Part shown: in pieces, positions 11,128 through 24,171 of the stretch | How positions within the stretch are numbered: the stretch's first letter is position 1 | How the letters are laid out: each line of letters starts with the position of its first letter | Origin: Diphasiastrum complanatum | Taxonomy: Eukaryota; Streptophyta; Lycopodiopsida; Lycopodiales; Lycopodiaceae | NCBI GenBank assembly: GCA_029204225.1 | Contig: CM055092.1 | Coordinates: 76,873,950-76,937,949 of the forward strand | DNA: 64,000 nucleotides | Direction of reading: 5' to 3' | Program-made: the position numbers and the translations under genes | Notes under the pieces: generated by a model | What the model saw: only the letters and a program-made list of their open reading frames with translations | Told to the model about the DNA's origin: nothing | The model's database searches: none

Positions 11128-11188
11128 ACAGTTGTTGGATGATCTTGTGTTATTCTAATTTTACAATTACAAGATCATTAACAACTGT
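11128..11188. other. 20-bp inverted repeat / stem-loop
   Basis: ACAGTTGTTGGATGATCTTGT (11128-11148) pairs with 11169-11188 along about 20 bp, with one small internal mismatch or bulge and a 20-nt loop. No neighbouring gene explains it. Confidence 0.65.
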
Positions 11189-11230
11189 CTAATTGATCAA
11201 TAGATTGGTTAATTGGAGCATGAGAATGTA

Positions 11231-11560
11231 GAATGGTACTGTGTGAAGACTCGTGCAAATCTGCAATATGTTGCATTTCTCACATTCTTTGGAAAAACAT
11301 CGCATTTCATGGGTGCTTGGTATGTCGAGTAAAACATTGTTGTCACATTTCTTGCAAAATTCGGAAAGCCTTCGACTGGCTGGAATGTGAAGTAGAACAT
11401 TTTGTCGAAGTTTTCGCATTTTTCGGCTATTGAAGTTTGCATGTAAAAATGCAGACTGTTGCGAAAACAGTTCATTTCCGTAGATTGTTTGAAGAGAGTG
11501 ATTTCCTTAAGTGAATAGGAGGTCAATTAGGATGAGTAGGAGTAAGATTAACTCCAACAC
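11231..11560. other. sequence rich in TTTTCGCA-type motifs
   Basis: Repeated short motifs of the type TTTTCGCA / GCGAAAA and CATTTTGTCG recur here and again at 54860-55060. I see no reliable coding signal. It may be an untranslated part of a gypsy family, since the second occurrence sits beside gypsy integrase debris. Confidence 0.3.
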
Positions 11561-11594
11561 CCAGCGCGCCCTCACCTCCCTAACGTAGCGTCCC

Positions 11595-13960
<2,366 letters not shown>

Positions 13961-15582
13961 AAGACCTAACCTTTTGAAACCTTTATTCATAACTCAACAA
14001 GGTAAAACATAGCTGAAAGCATACAGTATTTCAAAGAAAGAAAGCACTGTATAGCGAAACAAATTTCAAGACATCCAGCAGGTACCTGCCACCATCCCAG
14101 CACACAAAATGACACAAGTTAGCACAGTGAGGAAGACAAGTGTCAACGCTGAATTTCAATTATTATCCATGTCCAAAATAAGTTTACTAGCTTAACAACA
14201 TGAAATATTTAATAATAAAATGTAGTCCAATCTTCCCTATGTAACATGTAATTATTTGCGATAGGCTTTTCCATATTATTATCGTATCAGGGCATTCTGC
14301 CATTCTGATTAGTCTTATGGTACTAGTCCATATCAATTTATATAGTAAAAGCATATGTATTGAAAAACAATCGCATTATATATGTTGCGATTTTCAAACG
14401 AGAGATAGCTTGGAACGACACTCAAATATGGGGCAAATCCATGTCATACCAATATTTGAACCCATGATAGACATAGTATCATTTTAGAAACTCTTGAGCA
14501 TATCCATGCTTTCCAAGAGTACACCAGCTATCACCAAGTTTCATAAGATTTTAAAATTCTGATCCTGTCTATTATATTATTACCAGTACGTGTATTAGCT
14601 AATTACTTTACCCTAACATTTGTAATAGGATTAGGACATATCCATGTCATATCAATCCCTACAAATGTGGCAATCCCTTGTACAAATGTACTTTAAGGGC
14701 GCATAGGTTATCAATACTTGTGTTATTGTACATAGAACTAACTCATTGCAAAACAAATAGCAAAGTCATCATCTATGTAGCCCGAGTTTATATATGAATG
14801 TTTATCATTGCTAAATGAGAGGCACACATCTGATAGTTTGAGCTATTCTGTTATAAATGTAAGCCACTGCCATTTCCTATAACCTTTATAAATATGAATG
14901 GTTTCTATTATATACACCATTACCTGTTCGTAAACTGATACACGAAGCAAAGTATTGCAATACTAACCTGAATAGATGTTGCATGAGAATCTTGTGAAGA
15001 AGCCATATTTGTCTACGAAGGATACTTCATTCGGAGACTAGTAATAGAAGTTTTTTTAGTCTAGTTTTTGCCACAATAGTTATAGCATAAAAAGCATTAC
15101 TAATCACACTACGTTTGCATTATGAAACAAATTCTTTGCTTATGTTTTAGTAAAAGGGAATGAAAGAAACCCATATATAAACTTCACGAAGATGATCTTC
15201 AGAATGCACACCTGTATATTAGTGTACTCCAAATCCAATAATGGAATTGGGATGCAACCTCGTAGTAGGAAAATCTGTGTAAAGCAAGAGACATATTGCA
15301 TTTGCTTACCATTGCATATCATTTATAATAAATCATACCTCACGTGGTAACAGTAAAACCATACAGAATATAGTAGCTCGTTGGCAGCCAGCTATGCATC
15401 GATTCTATCATTGAAAAGGCAGATTATTCACTAAGCAAGGCAAGTAAAAGCAATTCTTGTTTATGCTATCAGAAATGAAAAGCATTAGATACAAAGACAT
15501 ACCAGTCCATGTGATTGTGCCAATCAGAGAGCCGTAGATGGGCATATCCAAGAGTGAGCCAGCGTGAGGAAGAAGGAGAAAA
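13961..15582 (-). repeat. PLE-linked leader repeat, copy b
   Basis: Same family and orientation as copy a, abutting it directly at about 13960/13961 without a microsatellite. It has a splice donor-like GGTATGT (15497-15503, minus strand) downstream of CT-rich sequence, and three hairpins with different but self-complementary stems (14432-14445, 14497-14510, 14635-14648). Its 5' end, including the TATA region, is cut off by a Copia LTR remnant at 15583. Confidence 0.65.
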
Positions 15583-15830
15583 AGTCTAAAAACAAAGTTG
15601 GCCTCAATATGCCAAATAAGGAAAAATAGCAAATATGATCAAACTAGTTGAATCTTTCACACTCCCTCTTCAACTAGTTTTAGCATGGACTTTGATAACA
15701 CTCCAAGTGATGTCCTATGCTTCATGAACAAGTCCTTTTTCAATGCTTTGGTGAAGATATCAGCTACACATTCCCTTGAGGACACATGTTGAAGCTCCAC
15801 CTCCTTTGCAATGAATTGTTCCCTCACAAA
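15583..15830 (-). pseudogene. Copia-B remnant: RNase H C-terminus, polypurine tract, LTR start
   Basis: Minus-strand Copia RNase H tail (His-Phe-Val-Arg-Glu-Gln near 15830, Val-Ser-Ser-Arg-Glu-Cys-Val-Ala-Asp-Ile-Phe-Thr-Lys near 15760). It ends Leu-Val-Glu-Glu-Gly-Val, followed by a GAAGAGGGAG polypurine tract and an LTR beginning TGTGAAAGATTC at 15662. The LTR matches the start of 4178-4260 and breaks off at about 15583, where leader repeat b begins. Confidence 0.8.
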
Positions 15831-16420
15831 ATGTTGCAATATCATTTCAATGAGCCATGAAGAATCGCATAGAATGTGAATGAGATGATTCCTACATGCT
15901 ATCAACTTTGAAATCTCTAGAAAAATACAAAAAACAAACAATAAATGTGAGTGATCAACATTTGCATGCATGTTTCCTCCTCCTTTGTCCTTTGTTGCCA
16001 TGTATCCACCATGATACTCCATGAATGAGCCTCCATCTCCCCACTACTCGAACCATCACTCTCTCCTTGAGTGAGCCCACATCAGGGCTCATCTCAATCA
16101 GGAACAACGCAGAAGGCTTGAGAAGCTTTTGCACAAATATCGACATGTCTTTGTTTGGTCCTATAAGGTTATAGCCTTTTGTTTGGGTCAAAAAAGGCAA
16201 AGGACCCAAAAATAGGGATTTTCTTTGTTTTTGAGCTATTTCTTCACCTTGAAGAAACTTCACTCTTCACTTGTGAAGGGACCCAACTCCCATTTCCGTA
16301 TGAGAATTTTTAATGAAGTTGAAGGCCAAAATGCACTTCACTCCTTCAGGGCCCTCTTCAACAACCCTTCAGACTCCATCCAACTGTGGATATCTCTCCT
16401 GGGTAGCACAATCTAAGCCA
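15831..16420. other. no recognisable gene; possible Copia-associated debris
   Basis: A 102-residue minus-strand ORF (15955-16263) has no family features I recognise. No repeats or structured elements stand out. Confidence 0.3.
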
Positions 16421-16567
16421 TTGATCTTGAAACTTCTCTATCACACACCTTAGATCACAAGTACATGTAGTGGACAATCCACACGTGTGAAATCAACACG
16501 GTATCAGAGCCTACCTAAGGTTACCATGCATTTTGATCCATTTAAGTGAAAACTATTCATTCTTCTA

Positions 16568-17566
16568 ATTTATGTTGATGACATTATTTTTTGTGGAAGT
16601 TGTATCAAGCTAGTTGATGAAACTAAGCTAGCACTTGGATGTGAGTTTAAAATGCAAGATCTAGGAGAGATACATTACATCCTAGGCCTAGAAATTGATT
16701 TTTATGAAAATCATGTCTTTATATGTCAATCTAGATATGCTCACTCTATGTTGAAAAAATTCCATATGGAAAATTCTAAGAGCATAGATACTCCAATGGA
16801 GCAAATTGTAAAAGATCCTAATAAAGGTGATGAAAGATCCTTTGAGGACATCACACTTTTTAGGAGTCTTGTAGGCTCCTTGATTTGGCTTACCATTACT
16901 AGGCCCGATATAAGTTTTTGTGTGCACAAATTGAGTCAATTTATGCGAGATCCTAAGATCCATCATTGGAAGATGGCCAAGAGGATTCTAAGATATGTAT
17001 CTTCATCTTGTGATTATGGTCTACTTTATAAAAGTGAAGATCTATCCATTGTTGGCTACTCGGATTCAGACTTTGCAAGTGACAAGATGGATCAAAAGTC
17101 TATTAGTGCATACACTATCTTTCTTGGAGGCAATCTAATATCTTGGCTTTCCAAAAAGCAAGATACTATATCTCTCTCTTCATGTGAGGCCGAGTACAAA
17201 GCACTCACTACAACTACCAAAGAGGTGCTTTGTATCAAGAGGTTATTAATGGAGCTAAAGTGCGTCAAGGAAGATGATCTACCAATGATCAAGTGTGATA
17301 ACATCTTGGCCCAAGCTCTTGCCAATAATCCCATATTTCATGCAAGAAGCAAGCACATAGAAGTGGCACACCATTTTGTGAGAGAAAAGCTTATTGGAGG
17401 AAAAATCTATTTGGAGCATGTCAACTCGTCCTCTTGTATTGCCGATCTACTCACCAAGCCTTTGAGAAAAAGTGCTTTCATCAAGCATAGATCTAATCTT
17501 GGAGTTATATCAAGATCAATGCTCAAATCTTCAATAGTGTGGTCATCGCTGCTCTGTCAACGATGA
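16568..17566 (+). CDS. Copia-C RT C-terminus and RNase H
   Basis: The translation opens at Tyr-Val-Asp-Asp-Ile-Ile-Phe-Cys-Gly (about 16568, RT active-site box). It runs through Asp-Leu-Gly-Glu-Ile-His-Tyr-Ile-Leu-Gly, Asp-Thr-Pro-Met-Glu and Arg-Pro-Asp-Ile-Ser to RNase H (Tyr-Ser-Asp-Ser-Asp-Phe-Ala at about 17055, Ser-Ser-Cys-Glu-Ala-Glu-Tyr near 17180, His-Ala-Arg-Ser-Lys-His near 17340, Leu-Leu-Thr-Lys-Pro-Leu near 17450). The stop is at 17564. The reading frame is open for about 300 residues, but the protein lacks the RT N-terminal half and cannot be active alone. Confidence 0.88.
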   Translation: MYVDDIIFCGSCIKLVDETKLALGCEFKMQDLGEIHYILGLEIDFYENHVFICQSRYAHSMLKKFHMENSKSIDTPMEQIVKDPNKGDERSFEDITLFRSLVGSLIWLTITRPDISFCVHKLSQFMRDPKIHHWKMAKRILRYVSSSCDYGLLYKSEDLSIVGYSDSDFASDKMDQKSISAYTIFLGGNLISWLSKKQDTISLSSCEAEYKALTTTTKEVLCIKRLLMELKCVKEDDLPMIKCDNILAQALANNPIFHARSKHIEVAHHFVREKLIGGKIYLEHVNSSSCIADLLTKPLRKSAFIKHRSNLGVISRSMLKSSIVWSSLLCQR

Positions 17567-17591
17567 AGGGGCCACATAGCCACGTAAATAG

Positions 17592-18327
17592 TGTGAGGAA
17601 TTGAAAAAGATTATCTATGTTAGATATAAGGGTCTTATGTTTTTTACATGAAGCATCTAGGTGTAGGATGTTGATAGGAACAAATTTGGCATAGATGGCA
17701 AATTATGCATTTCCACTTGTAATGCCACTATTGAGCCAAAATAGAGTAAGAGGCTAAACTCGTGCCAATTAGAGTGTAGACAAGTGTAATGCCTTTGCTT
17801 GATAAATTCTAAGAGGTCCAATAGTATTTAGAGGTGGAACCATGTGAGATCCAATAGGAATTTGAGGTGTGCTTGAATATAGTCCAGTAGAATTAAGAGG
17901 TGCATGGATCAATGGTCCAATAGGATTAAGAGGTGACAAAGTGTGGTCCAATCATAGTTAATCATAGTGGTAGCTCGTGGATCTACTAGTATCATTGTAC
18001 TCCTCATTTTGGATCTAATTGATTTGGTGATTATGTGGATTTTGTGTGTTATTGGATTTCTAGCTTTCTCTCTCTACCCGAGAGCTCATGATGGTTTTTC
18101 TCTCTCTACCCAAGGAGAGCAGCTTGTTTTTACTTAGAATATTTTTTGAATACTTCCCACATGTGTGAGTGAGAGTTGAAAGTGATTGAATGCATGTAGT
18201 AGTGTGTTTTTGCCATAGGATCTAAGATTGATCTTGAATCTCAATCTAGTCTTGATCTTGGTGCATCTACACACCTTAGGAGATCACAAGTACATGTAGT
18301 GGACAATCCACACGTGTGAAATCAACA
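17592..18327 (+). repeat. Copia-C 3' LTR
   Basis: Starts TGTGAGGAATTG and ends AATCAACA. Its 3' end repeats 16440-16498, and internal stretches (GGCATAGATGGCAAATT) match the Copia-G LTR at 42534-43348, so the two belong to one family. Confidence 0.85.
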
Positions 18328-18401
18328 AATAGAGGTCCAATCAATCACGTGTTATGATAGTAGGATAATCGCTGCTCCAGCGAGTTTGTTCATGATCCCA
18401 A

Positions 18402-18607
18402 AAGCATACCAATCAAGCCACATATGTAGAAGTTTGCATAAAGCAACAACGTGCTGTCAGGGTACTATCATCATGTGGTTTCATCATACATTTGCTACAT
18501 AAAGCACACCAATCAAGCCACATAATATGTATGAGATTGCATGTAGTAGTAGCACGCTGCCAGCGCACACTATCAGCATGTAGTTTCAGCGTACATTTGG
18601 CACATAT
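18402..18607. repeat. two-copy tandem repeat, about 100 bp unit
   Basis: AAAGCA[T/C]ACCAATCAAGCCACATA starts both units (18402 and 18501), and both end in TACATTTG[C/G]. The units are clearly diverged. No coding signal. Confidence 0.75.
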
Positions 18608-18730
18608 CTTATGTGATAGGATGGCAACATCCTCAAGGCTTTGCCAAGAGGGTATTCCATCACGTTTTTCAGCATACACCTACCTTTGAACAAAGTGGTG
18701 AGCATGCATAGCATGCATTGCTTTGTCATA

Positions 18731-18756
18731 GGGTGCTGGATCGCGATCCAGCACCC
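18731..18756. other. perfect 26-bp palindrome
   Basis: GGGTGCTGGATCG followed by its exact reverse complement, no loop. It lies at the truncated 3' end of PLE copy B. Confidence 0.9.
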
Positions 18757-21052
18757 TTCTTATGCCATAGTTTATTCACTAAGAGAATAGATGAAGTCAT
18801 GAGGTAGCAATTCGCTCATAGAGTTGTTTACGTATTCCATGGAACTTGCGACGAGACTATTTATAAGATCAGGGAACGGTGTAAAGTCTGGGCTATCAAG
18901 TCTTTCTAAAGCAAGTTTTTGTACTAGATGTATGCACATGAAACAAGGGTTATGTTGAGCCTTGTCAATTCCATTGATGTATAAATGCTTGGTGATCCAT
19001 TTATGTTCATTGCTGGCATCTTCTTTTTTTTGGAGTGGGACAGTGTTACCTTGAATCCATTTTTTGTTTTTTAGAAATTCGAGGGCACTTTTTCTAAAAA
19101 AAATAACATGCTTATCATTGTCTAAACTTGAATATGTAGGTAGAAGTCTCATGAGTTTCAGCCAACCATCTTGTAATTCAGAACCAATACTTTGGATATT
19201 AGTATGTTTTAGAACAATATGATTGTCCTTTTTACAATGAGCGTTTAAGGACCTTGCTATTGATTATTTTGCAATCTGTAGTTAGAACATGACAAAACTT
19301 TTTTGAAATAAAGACTTTAAAACATTTCAAAGTAGTACATGAACAAGCTTGAAGATTTTCAATTTAAAAGGTACAAGACTTCATAAGGCAGATACCAATC
19401 CATTTTGACATTCGGCATGTATGACCAACCAAAAACAATATTGTCGAAGGACTCATGTATAAAGCCGAATAACTGTAATAAAATGCGAGCATAAAACTTC
19501 TTCACATGAAAGGTCTCAAACATCCTATTTCGGTAAAGTAAATATAGAAAGAGTGTTTCCTTGGTATCATGCGTAATGAGCTATAGTTGATTCGTCGTAT
19601 TCCTGATCAATTCCCTTCTATCCAAAATCTTGTCATCCTGCAAGCACATCAATCCCTATAAAAGTTCAGTTTCTTGACCGGTAATTCGTTCTTTGCCACA
19701 CTTCCTTGCCCTTCCTTTCCTTTGAATCTTGTGAATTTCCTTCTTTTACCCCCACCCTGGCCAGAGATAACAGAGCTTGGGTTGTTGAAGTTAAAAGTGC
19801 CAGTTCTTTATTGGAGTTTTGAAAGAATTTGTCTTGCAGTGTGGAAAAGCTAGGTCTTTTGAGAAAGTGTTCAATCTCTCTAATATTTTCAACATCACCT
19901 AGAGTTCCAAGGAGTTTGGCTGAAGGATTTGCAGCAAGCTCAATGGATGCATCTATCATGTATTGGTGTAAATAGAGAAAGGTTAGGTGTGCTTTCACGA
20001 TTTTCCTAGCCGGCTTGTGTAGCCAAAGAAAAAAGGCATTGAGTTGGTTATGTGGGGAAGCACCAGGGAAGAAAATGCTCAGTGTACTAGACAGCGTGGT
20101 CAAACCAGATAATGGAGGATTGATTTTTACATTTGTCACCAAATCTACATTTGAAGAAAGGTCTTTTCTAATTCCAAATTCTGGCTTGGTGAGGATTCAT
20201 CCTATTGAAACTAGTGTCAAAGTGTCCATGAATTCGTGCCCAGGTTTCTTTAGAAGAGCAGCGAGAAGGCTCAAATTTGTTCATACGAATGATATTATCA
20301 AAGGCAATGGGAGTCTCAAGAATGGAGTTTTTATTTAGAGCAGCAAGTTTGCAAGTCTATACTTCTTTATCGGTAAGGTGTGCAAGAATAATCTAGAGCT
20401 CAATAGGTAGGGGAGCAAGAAAATTGACAGTAGGTAAGCTCTAGAGTTTGTAAGAAGTACGTGCAGATTTGAATTCAATAGTGCGTGTAGAGACAAAAGG
20501 GACTTGACAGTTTTTGGATTGGCAGAATTCAAAAGTGGATTGATCACCAATGTCACAGATGTCTTGCGAGAAAGTTTCAAGTTGTGAGGCACTATCTTCG
20601 TCTAGTTCATCTAGAAAGATGAGAGGATGTGGTGAAGGAGGAGAATAAGTAAAATAGGAGTGGGTTCAGCAGAAAGAAGGTCGTTTACTTTTTCAAAAGG
20701 TAGACAAAAACTTTCTAATACGAAATTTATAAAAAAATTCTTCCCTTTCATAGTTTTCAGCAAACCCAGCCAAATCAGCAGCAAAGTTTTCAATGATACT
20801 CAAGGGATCGATCTTGTTTTTACCGTAATCCATGTAAATCTTTATCCACTAATTTAGTGTATCCAAAAGGTCACTAATACAGAGAACCTTATCTTCATGT
20901 TCAGTAGTGTTACAGGTAGCATGATCTGCTTCAATAACAAAACTATGCAACATGATAGCTCTTTTCATGCAAATAATCAAAGTTTGAATGAATAGATTAG
21001 GGGGAGGAAGGGGCTCCCCATAACCCAGGTCAACAACATCCTGATACCATCC
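18757..21052 (-). pseudogene. PLE copy B (N-terminal and central region, RT core missing)
   Basis: Minus-strand relic with stops. In order: an N-terminal Cys/Glu-rich segment (about 21040-20830), an acidic linker (about 20600), and a conserved block also present in copy C (His-Leu-Thr-Asp-Lys-Glu, Cys-Lys-Leu-Ala-Ala-Leu, Met-Asn-Lys-Phe-Glu-Pro-Ser-Arg-Cys, Lys-Arg-Pro-Phe-Phe-Lys-Cys, about 20360-20150). Next comes a long segment (20142-19666) with Asn-Ala-Phe-Phe-Leu-Trp-Leu-His-Lys-Pro-Ala-Arg and Pro-Ser-Phe-Ser-Thr-Leu-Gln-Asp-Lys, then debris and a last open stretch (19152-18772). The catalytic RT motifs present in copies A and C have been lost. The 5' end joins leader repeat c at about 21172 through (CT)n and ATGCATCCTT. 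Confidence 0.7.
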
Positions 21053-21077
21053 TGAGGACTAAACATAGCAAAAAAGG
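21052..21077 (-). promoter_or_regulatory. candidate 3' splice site before PLE copy B coding region
   Basis: On the minus strand a pyrimidine-rich CCTTTTTTGC is followed by TTTAGTCCTCAG just before the first coding-like codons. With the GGTAAGT donor at 23166-23172 it would remove an intron of about 2.1 kb. This is an inference from consensus only. Confidence 0.35.
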
Positions 21078-21171
21078 CCTATATTAGCTTATGAATCCAA
21101 GTAAGATAAAGGTATTGATATTATCTCGACCAAAGGATAGTCGGATTTACACCTCAAGGATGCATAGAGAG

Positions 21172-23499
21172 AGATAAATAGATCAAAGCTCCTCTTGACA
21201 AGTCAAGACCAAAACCTTTTAAAACCCTTTATTTATAAACCAACAAGGAAAAACATGGCTGAAAAGAATACAATACTAGAAAGTATCGTAAAGCAAAACA
21301 TATTTCAAGACATCCAGCTGGTACCTGCCACCATCCCACCACACAAAAGCATGCAAGTTAGCACAGTGAGAAAAACATGTGTCAACGTTGAATGTCAGTT
21401 GTTATTCATGTACAAAATAAGTTTAACTTAGCTAATTAGCATGTAGTGAAGATAAAAATTTATAGTCCAGTCTTTCCTTATTTGAGAAATACTTATAGTG
21501 ATAGGCTGAACGATATCTCTACAGTATCAGGGCAAGTGCCATGCTGATCAGTGTGATGGTTTAGGTCCCTATCTTTCTAATTATAATAAATCAAATATGC
21601 ATTGAAAAATAAGTTGTACCAGATTTGTAAAAGCAGAACCAAACGAGTAGTTAGCTTGGACCGATACATGAAGTGTGGGGCAAATCCATGCCACAAACCA
21701 GCATGCCTACCTATACACAGGTAATGTATGGTACTCGTAACTTCTTGAGCAAATCCATGCTATACAAGAGTCCGCAAGCTAACATACCGCTGTATTACAT
21801 TTAAACCATTATCGTGACTTAAAATATAGTCAAAACACAATACTCGTATGTATTCATAAAAGAAGTTTGTAACCATGTATTCAAGAAGTAAATGAGGGTT
21901 ACCACTTATGCTAAGCAGTGATTTAGTATATTGTTTGCTTACATAAAAAGATATGCAACAAATTGGTTTAAGAATCATCCCACTCTTCTAAAACATATAA
22001 TGATTGATAATGTCTTACGTTATTGAAATATTCTTTTGAACTTGAAATAACCACTGACAAACGTGAGAGGCACCAACCTGAATGGTAGACGCTAATGACT
22101 CTTGTGAGGTGGTCATGCCTTCTTTTGAATGTCTTTGAGACATGTTAACAATCCGTTTTTAGTTGTATGTGCAGCATTACATAGTCAACTGCACAACAGA
22201 CATTTAATTGTTATAATTCGTGACGTCTAAAAACTCATTCTTAAAGCTTTTGCAATGGTGTGCTACAGTATAGCTTCTTTCATAGTTTATGAAAACAAAT
22301 CTACAAAGCAGTATGCATACCTTCTCTTGCTGTATACTAGGAACCACTAGTATGAGCCTAATATATGTGCTACTTTGCTGCTATACTGTGAAAAGACATA
22401 GACGGTAGTGTCGTCAAAGCATATACACTTTTTGAATGCTCTTACAAGTTTTCATTCCTTTAAGAAAGAGTATGAGGCTCATCGTTGGACAGAATATGAA
22501 CAAAGGCAATGGTGTCACATTGTTGGACACATTGTTGTGGACAACAATGAGGCATTCCATCGCATTCATTCAATAAATCGAATCTTATGCAAAATGATAT
22601 ATGAACCTAATGATGTGAAGGCAGTAGTTTGCTTCAAAGCATGCACTCAGAAATGCATGATGATATAAGAATTGAAGCAGAAATTATGCAACATAGAGTG
22701 GTGTGCAAACAAAAGGTGCAATGGCTTTTAGCCATCGATTGCTTGTTGTCAACAAATCTGTGGACAGATGTAGTGTATCCACATTTTTTACATTCTGAGC
22801 AGTGATGGACAATGATCAATTACTAGTGCTTTTAAGAAAGCAAACAACCATATGTATTGCTAGAAAGCGATGCAGTAGGCCACACTACATAGAGTGGTAT
22901 GCAAACACAAAGTGTAATGGCATTTGGCCAGCGATGGACTGCCAACATATCTGTGGACAGATGTAGTATATCCACAATTCTTCCATTATGAGCAGCAATG
23001 GATAGCGACTAATTGTTAATGCTCTATGTAATCAAACCACCACATATCATGCTAGAATCGTGGTGTAGTAGGTAGCGCTACAGCGATTATAAAATGTGTG
23101 TATCACACATTATTATGTATTACCTTAAAGCAATCCCAAAACAAAAAAAGATAGGCAAAAAATGCACTTACCATTGATAGTGTGGATCACACTCCGATTG
23201 TAGGAGGATAGGTGCTGCAAATCCGGAGCTCTACTACCATGAGAAGAAGGAGAAAAGAGAGAGCATGGGAGGGGAAGAGGAGATGTGCCACCTTCTTTAT
23301 AGGTGATATCATTTGTAGAAGAATCCTTCAATAGTAGCTGTATGATGAATCAATGTCGATCATGACCGTTAAAGTAGCCATAAATGCAAAATGGAGGTTT
23401 AAATATTTCTCACCAAAACCAAAACCTTTGTTTTTGGGGTATCATATATCTTACAAAGCCTATGATTCGAAGTAGCATAAAATAGCGTCGAGCACCATT

Positions 23500-23502
<3 letters not shown>
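21172..23502 (-). repeat. PLE-linked leader repeat, copy c
   Basis: Full-looking copy in the same orientation as PLE copy B, lying immediately upstream of it. On the minus strand, in order: (CT)n, CT-rich DNA, TATAAAG (23295-23301), about 123 nt, splice donor GGTAAGT (23166-23172), several 'AGYGATGGAC' motifs, hairpins at 21748-21761 (AGCA/TGCT) and 21679-21692 (GGCA/TGCC), and AAGAGGAGCT with a short CT tract at the 3' end (about 21170-21195). No coding region. Confidence 0.72.
23166..23301 (-). promoter_or_regulatory. TATA box and 5' splice site of leader repeat c
   Basis: TATAAAG at 23301-23295 and G/GTAAGT at 23172-23166 (minus strand) are about 125 nt apart. Copies d (59025 and 59144) and e (61567 and 61700) keep the same spacing (about 119 and 132 nt), which suggests a promoter, a short first exon and an intron. 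Confidence 0.55.

Positions 23503-23575
<73 letters not shown>
23503..23575 (+). repeat. (GA)n microsatellite
   Basis: About 36 units at the upstream end of leader repeat c; it reads CT in the repeat's own orientation. The flank on the other side (GTAGGTGTGTCATATG...) recurs at 33796. Confidence 0.97.
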
Positions 23576-23578
<3 letters not shown>

Positions 23579-23653
23579 GTGTGTCATATGAGGGGGAGTA
23601 GGAGTGACATAAGGAAAGAAAGAGAGGAAAGTGGTAAGCAGGCCTGCATTTTG
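23576..23653 (-). repeat. 3' end of a second repeat family that runs into (CT)n
   Basis: GTAGGTGTGYCATATG...GTAGGAGTGACA is shared with 33796-33870, both directly next to a GA array. Copia D inserted next to it at 23654. Confidence 0.6.
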
Positions 23654-23973
23654 TGTGAAGAAATATGAATCATTAAGATCTAATCTATTCTCTTGATCTT
23701 TGGTTTAGAAAGCCAACACAATCTACATCATTTGCAACATAGAAATCAACATTCACTTGATGAAAGAGATGCAAACTCAATAACATATTGATCAAAAATC
23801 AAACATAAGATGAAATGAAGTTGTTGTCCATAAAAAATAGTAAGCTACTGTATCTCACATGTGTGGATCCGAATATAGCATAATATGAGCATTCTACACA
23901 TAAGATTGCCAGATATCACCATGCACCAATTGATAGATGAATCCAAGAGAACTCATGTATAAGCATGCAATGA

Positions 23974-24027
<54 letters not shown>

Positions 24028-24171
24028 CTTCTCTACCCATATGTGTAAATCTATATATAACAAATCCATGTCTCATTAATGATCTTGGTTTCCCTCCATT
24101 TAAAAAACCCTACCAATAATGTGGACTAGATTCAATGTCTTCAACATTCAAATTTGAATCTACCAATTTCC
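23654..24171 (-). repeat. Copia-D 3' LTR, distal part
   Basis: Minus-strand LTR of the 4178 family. The proximal part is at 30252-30390; Copia E is inserted between them (duplication TTTCC at 24167-24171 and 30247-30251). It contains a TATA-like stretch (TATATATAG) and a GA/CT array at 23977-24024. It ends CTTCACA at 23654. Confidence 0.75.
23977..24024 (+). repeat. (GA)n microsatellite in the Copia-D LTR
   Basis: About 24 units; the related LTR piece at 31725-31900 has only GAGAGAGA at this position, so the array expanded after divergence. Confidence 0.95.

Larger units (their letters stand above)
16421..18327 (+). mobile_element. Copia element C, internally deleted
   Basis: A remnant of a 5' LTR end (to 16498, ACACGTGTGAAATCAACA) is followed by CGGTATCAGAGCC, a mutated Met-tRNA primer site. 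After only about 40 bp the sequence enters RT near its Tyr-Val-Asp-Asp box, so gag, protease, integrase and most of RT are deleted. The RT/RNase H ORF and a complete 3' LTR (17592-18327) follow. Confidence 0.85.

Noticed and set aside
18731-18756. Rho-independent type terminator
   Set aside because: There is no loop or following T run, and such terminators are not expected in plant nuclear DNA.
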